DNA of 38,249 bases from Gammaproteobacteria bacterium bin55 (GTDB lineage Bacteria; Pseudomonadota; Gammaproteobacteria; Pseudomonadales; Azotimanducaceae). Below the pieces are notes generated by a model. It did no database searches. It was not told where the DNA came from and worked only from the letters and a program-made list of their open reading frames with translations. Each line of letters starts with the position of its first letter. Within the stretch, counting starts at the first letter, position 1. The stretch lies in contig MPMU01000014.1 in the NCBI GenBank assembly GCA_002238665.1, positions 1-38,249 on the forward strand, in the 5' to 3' direction. The position numbers and the translations under genes were made by a program. Below are positions 35,286 to 38,249 of this stretch, piece by piece.

Positions 35286-36353
35286 ATGACGGTCGACTGG
35301 AAACCCATTGAGGATCTGCCTCCTCTCAAGCAATCGACAAGCGTGCGGTTGTTAAACGAACGAACCGAACAATGGGTAAAAGTTCGAGAACAGTTGGAAG
35401 CTCGAGAAATGGACAAGACCCCTCTCGAGATTTGGCTCAGTGAACGCAATCGTAGCTTCGCCATCGGCACAGGTGAAGTCGAAGGTCTCTACACGCTGAA
35501 GCGAGGGATCACCGAACAGCTGATCACTGAGGGACTCCACGGTATTGAGAGTTCCCACACCTTTGAGGACATCGATCGTTCAACCTTGCAAGGCTTGCTC
35601 GCCGATCAGGAAGAGACGCTCAAGACCGTTTTTGACATGGTGAAAAACGACGTTCCGTTGAGTCACTACTCCATTCGCGGACTCCATGCGAAGATAACCG
35701 AGCATCAGGACACCGCGACGGGCATTGACCCGTTTGGACGGCACACCCACATGCCGCTTTTAAAAGGTCAGTACAAACTTAGACCCAACAATCCTCGTCG
35801 TCCGGACGGCGAGATTCACCCCTACTGTCCTCCGGAGCAGACTCACGGTGAGATGGAACGTCTGTTGACCATGCATCGAGAACACGAGAAAGCGAACGTC
35901 GACATGATTGCCGAGGCCGCATGGCTACACCATCGGTTTGCCCAGATCCATCCGTTCCAGGACGGCAACGGCCGTATCGCTCGTCTGCTCATGGCCTATG
36001 TTTTTGTCAAGGAAGGCGGGTTCCCGCCTGTGGTTAGTCCCGCCAATCGCGATCAGTACATCGATGCCCTTGAACGCGCTGACGAAGGTGACCTGCAGCT
36101 ATTCGTTGATTTTCTTGCAGACGAAAGTTCCAGATCTGCTGTTCGCGCGATCACCATTGGTGACAACATCGTCAGGGGAGTCAATCGATATATTCACGCG
36201 AACCGAGGAGTCACGATCGACAATCAGTACTTCCCGCCCGGTACGCCTGAAGCCGACGGCTTACATCTTCCTTTGGAAACCGATATCGAAGAAAAGGAAG
36301 TAACCGATAAAGGAAGACCCAAGAACGACGACGATCACAGCATCGATCTATAA
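35286..36353 (+). CDS. Fic family protein with N-terminal inhibitory motif
   Basis: A 355-residue Fic protein. The catalytic loop is HPFQDGNGRIAR (H222 to R233), a full match to HPFx(D/E)GNGRxxR, so it should transfer AMP or a related nucleotide moiety to a protein hydroxyl. Near the N-terminus TGEVEG (62-67) fits the (S/T)xxxE(G/N) inhibitory motif whose glutamate blocks ATP binding. This makes it an autoinhibited (class II) Fic. The C-terminal tail is acidic and polar. Base composition and codon use look GC-richer than neighbouring genes, which suggests transfer. A tiny HTH gene converges 38 bp away. The target is unknown; it may be a stand-alone regulator or a defence/toxin-type gene. Confidence 0.93.
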   Translation: MTVDWKPIEDLPPLKQSTSVRLLNERTEQWVKVREQLEAREMDKTPLEIWLSERNRSFAIGTGEVEGLYTLKRGITEQLITEGLHGIESSHTFEDIDRSTLQGLLADQEETLKTVFDMVKNDVPLSHYSIRGLHAKITEHQDTATGIDPFGRHTHMPLLKGQYKLRPNNPRRPDGEIHPYCPPEQTHGEMERLLTMHREHEKANVDMIAEAAWLHHRFAQIHPFQDGNGRIARLLMAYVFVKEGGFPPVVSPANRDQYIDALERADEGDLQLFVDFLADESSRSAVRAITIGDNIVRGVNRYIHANRGVTIDNQYFPPGTPEADGLHLPLETDIEEKEVTDKGRPKNDDDHSIDL

Positions 36354-36391
36354 GCGAAATATTCCTTGACGGCGTTTTCTGTACGCGCGAT

Positions 36392-36559
36392 CTAATCGGA
36401 TCGATCGTATTCTTGGAAATACTGATGTGCAGACGATCGCGATATGCCGAATATCTTCGCCAGCTCGCCGAATGACTTTCCAGCCTTCCGCAACTTGGCA
36501 AGACTCTCCGTCTGCCCTAAAGTCACTTTTTTTGGACGACCGGGTTTGATATGGTGCAT
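36392..36559 (-). CDS. Small Hin-recombinase-type helix-turn-helix protein
   Basis: A 55-codon frame from ATG 36559 to TAG 36392. The product reads MHHIKPGRPKKVTL, then LRKAGKSFGELAKIFGIS and RSSAHQYFQEY. This is the C-terminal HTH of Hin/resolvase serine recombinases (GRPxx.T..Q, LR.AG.S...LA..FG.SR.T.Y.Y), here free-standing. It may be a small DNA-binding regulator or the last piece of a lost recombinase. It converges with fic across a 38-bp gap and shares its GC-richer composition. Confidence 0.65.
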   Translation of the reverse strand: MHHIKPGRPKKVTLGQTESLAKLRKAGKSFGELAKIFGISRSSAHQYFQEYDRSD

Positions 36560-36822
36560 GACCTGTGGATATTGATGTTGATAGAGTAATCATACACCAA
36601 CTAAATTACTGTATGGAACGCACTACACTACGTGCCGAGATTTGAGAAAAACATAGTCTGGGCGCGGGTTTCCGTGCCGTAAGACGGTTCAAACCGTCGC
36701 AGTTGAGATATGGCAGAAAGCGACCGGCATTTAACGACGCGGCGGCCGAAATCGGCTTAACTCGCCTCCCATACTTCACCCAAAATTGTTGAACGCATTG
36801 CAAATTTGCACAATCGGAAGTT

Positions 36823-37911
36823 TTAACACAGACACTGGCCTAAGAGCTCGATTACACGTTCGGCGATCGCCAACGAAGCCGTCAAGCCTGGACTTTCGAT
36901 ACCCAGCAACTCGACGTATCCAGCGTGTCCCGTTTCTTGGGGACCATTGATGACGAAATCATTGGCCGGTTCTCCTTGCGGAACCAACTTTGGACGAATA
37001 CCTGTATACCCAGGTTGTAACTTGCTCTCGTCTAGATCGGGATAGTACGAACGGATCGCAGTTGCGAAAGCCTCGAATTGGTCTTCTTCAAAGTCGTAGT
37101 CAATTTCATTGGTCCAAACCACATCCGGTCCAAATCTCGCTTGATGTGCCATATCCAGAGTTACGTGTACGCCTAAGCCACCCGCCTCCGCGATTGGATA
37201 TACCAAGTGATTGAACGGTGATTTCCCGGATAGCGTGTAGTAGTGTCCTTTAGCGTAGTACGAGCGGTAGTCACCACCTGCTTGGACAGCAAACTCTGGA
37301 GCATGAAGTCCTGCCGAATTCACCAGAAACTCAGGTTCAAGCACCATATCCTCGCAGACTGCTTGTAAAGTAGGTTCAAACACGAGTTGCTTTACGTTGG
37401 TGTTGAACGCGATCATGCTACCGTGAGTTTCCAGATCACCTTGAAGACTCAACATGAACGCGTGACTATCAATAATGCCAGTCGTTGATGACCAAACGCC
37501 AGCTAGACAATTCACTGAGGGTTCAAGTGCTTGAACTTGCTCCTTGTCCAACCAATCCAGTTCACCAACACCATTAATTTGCGCTTGTTTCTGATAGTTG
37601 CGAAGTACATCGAATTGTTCCTCTGACGTAGCGACGATCACCTTGCCGATGTTTTCGTGCGGTACGTTGTACTCCTTGCAATGCTTGTAAAGTAGCTTCT
37701 TACCCTTTACACACATTTCTGCCTTGAGAGAGCCCGTCGGATAGTAGATTCCGGCATGAATTACCTCGGAATTTCTACTCGACGTTTCCGTGCCTATGGA
37801 ATCGTGGCGTTCAAGGACGATTACTTCCCTGCCCTCTCGTGCAAGTGCCCGCGCTACTGCAAGGCCAACTACCCCGGCACCTATAACAACACATTCGCAT
37901 CTTTCACCCAT
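36823..37911 (-). CDS. FAD-dependent oxidoreductase, L-2-hydroxyglutarate oxidase-like
   Basis: A 362-residue DAO-type flavoprotein from ATG 37911. CVVIGAGVVGLAVARALAREG is the FAD-binding GxGxxG; SSRNSEVIHAGIYYP is the LhgO/L2HGDH signature around the flavin; GIIDSHAFM, NSAGLHAPEFA and the C-terminal GIRPKLVP and ELLGIESPGLTASLAIAE are also family landmarks. It most likely oxidises L-2-hydroxyglutarate, or a close 2-hydroxyacid, to the 2-oxoacid at the membrane quinone pool. The next gene upstream on the strand ends 39 bp away. Confidence 0.9.
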   Translation of the reverse strand: MGERCECVVIGAGVVGLAVARALAREGREVIVLERHDSIGTETSSRNSEVIHAGIYYPTGSLKAEMCVKGKKLLYKHCKEYNVPHENIGKVIVATSEEQFDVLRNYQKQAQINGVGELDWLDKEQVQALEPSVNCLAGVWSSTTGIIDSHAFMLSLQGDLETHGSMIAFNTNVKQLVFEPTLQAVCEDMVLEPEFLVNSAGLHAPEFAVQAGGDYRSYYAKGHYYTLSGKSPFNHLVYPIAEAGGLGVHVTLDMAHQARFGPDVVWTNEIDYDFEEDQFEAFATAIRSYYPDLDESKLQPGYTGIRPKLVPQGEPANDFVINGPQETGHAGYVELLGIESPGLTASLAIAERVIELLGQCLC

Positions 37912-37950
37912 ATGAGATTAGGTCTGCTCGAGACAATCGGTCCGCGAGTT

Positions 37951-38249
37951 TCAGCTAGGTTCTTTTGTAGTAAGTGTGTTGCACTCAGTCGATTTGAGTT
38001 GGTCAACGTACTCTGAACTCAGAAACTGAGATCCAGCCAACAGATGCTCAATGTACCACTTGGGAGGTAATAACGAATCGTCTATGACGGAATCATTGGC
38101 GATATATGTCCATGCGAGTATGAGGCTATCTTCGGTTTCTACAAACACCAACTCTCTACGATAGTGGGATGGCGCACTCTCAAAAGGATCCATCTTGGAG
38201 ATTTCATGTTCATCCCATAGGTGGTACAGGACACCTTCAACTGAGCTAG
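37951..38249 (-). CDS. Gamma-glutamylcyclotransferase-like (AIG2/GGCT fold), 5' end outside window
   Basis: The minus-strand frame stays open to the right edge: SSVEGVLYHLWDEHEISKMD, then PFESAPSHYRRELVFV, ILAWTYIAN and LPPKWYIEHLLAGSQFLSSEYVDQL. The order (V.G.(L/V)Y.L, D..E....Y.R..V.V, A.TY.A, P...Y...L..GA....(L/S)..Y...L) is that of gamma-glutamylcyclotransferase-like proteins, which release 5-oxoproline from gamma-glutamyl groups. The N-terminal half, including the substrate-binding YGSN loop, is missing, so activity cannot be judged. It is probably in an operon with the LhgO-like gene 39 bp downstream. Confidence 0.78.
   Translation of the reverse strand, partial: SSVEGVLYHLWDEHEISKMDPFESAPSHYRRELVFVETEDSLILAWTYIANDSVIDDSLLPPKWYIEHLLAGSQFLSSEYVDQLKSTECNTLTTKEPS

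Noticed and set aside
36606-36803. 65-codon minus-strand ORF upstream of the mini-HTH
   Set aside because: No motif, no ribosome site, and the GC-rich stretch makes chance open frames likely.

Overview
The window looks like chromosomal DNA from a Gram-negative bacterium of moderate GC (roughly 45-48% by eye), probably a marine gammaproteobacterium. The reasons are a LolC-LolD-LolE lipoprotein-release operon next to an ApbE lipoprotein and a DUF2062 protein, Tat-type signal sequences, a DAACS-type symporter, MsrB, and many catabolic genes (PhyH-type dioxygenase, enoyl-CoA hydratase, gamma-glutamyltransferase, molybdenum hydroxylase). The taxonomic call is inference. No rRNA, tRNA or CRISPR array was seen.

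Layout. 1-420: the 5' end of an IS256-type transposase running off the left edge. 593-1744: a sialidase-like protein with no export signal. 2399-3712: an orphan AAA ATPase. 4181-7904: two half-size ABC exporters that form a heterodimer with one degenerate ATP site. 7946-8905: a PhyH-type Fe(II)/2-oxoglutarate enzyme whose iron-binding HxD is HxG, the replacement seen in non-haem iron halogenases. 9037-9571: an eroded IS3 transposase. 9896-10429: a membrane-anchored coiled-coil protein made of 21-bp repeats. 10697-13889: small hypotheticals, a PD-(D/E)XK-like protein, a Tat-exported protein and a BNR-repeat protein that appears to start at CTG. 14097-18760: a defence-type island with a sigma-region-4-like regulator converging on a Dam-like methylase and a PD-(D/E)XK restriction enzyme. 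The methylase has a G10 tract inside its SAM-binding motif and three GATC sites just upstream.

18999-23663: DUF2062, then lolE, lolD, lolC and apbE on the minus strand. 23756-27473: symporter, enoyl-CoA hydratase and GGT in line, meeting msrB (minus). 28238-30958: a two-subunit molybdenum hydroxylase with a clear terminator. 31137-32171: an HSL-type esterase. 32432-34035: an AlaA-like aminotransferase coupled to a VOC protein. 34152-34898: an M16 peptidase pseudogene. 35286-36559: a Fic protein and a tiny Hin-like HTH gene in DNA that looks GC-richer. 36823-38249: an L-2-hydroxyglutarate-oxidase-like flavoprotein and a gamma-glutamylcyclotransferase-like gene cut by the right edge.

The strongest leads are the HxG dioxygenase (candidate halogenase), the poly-G methylase with translationally linked restriction enzyme (candidate phase-variable R-M), the repeat-built coiled-coil protein, and the Fic/HTH pair.
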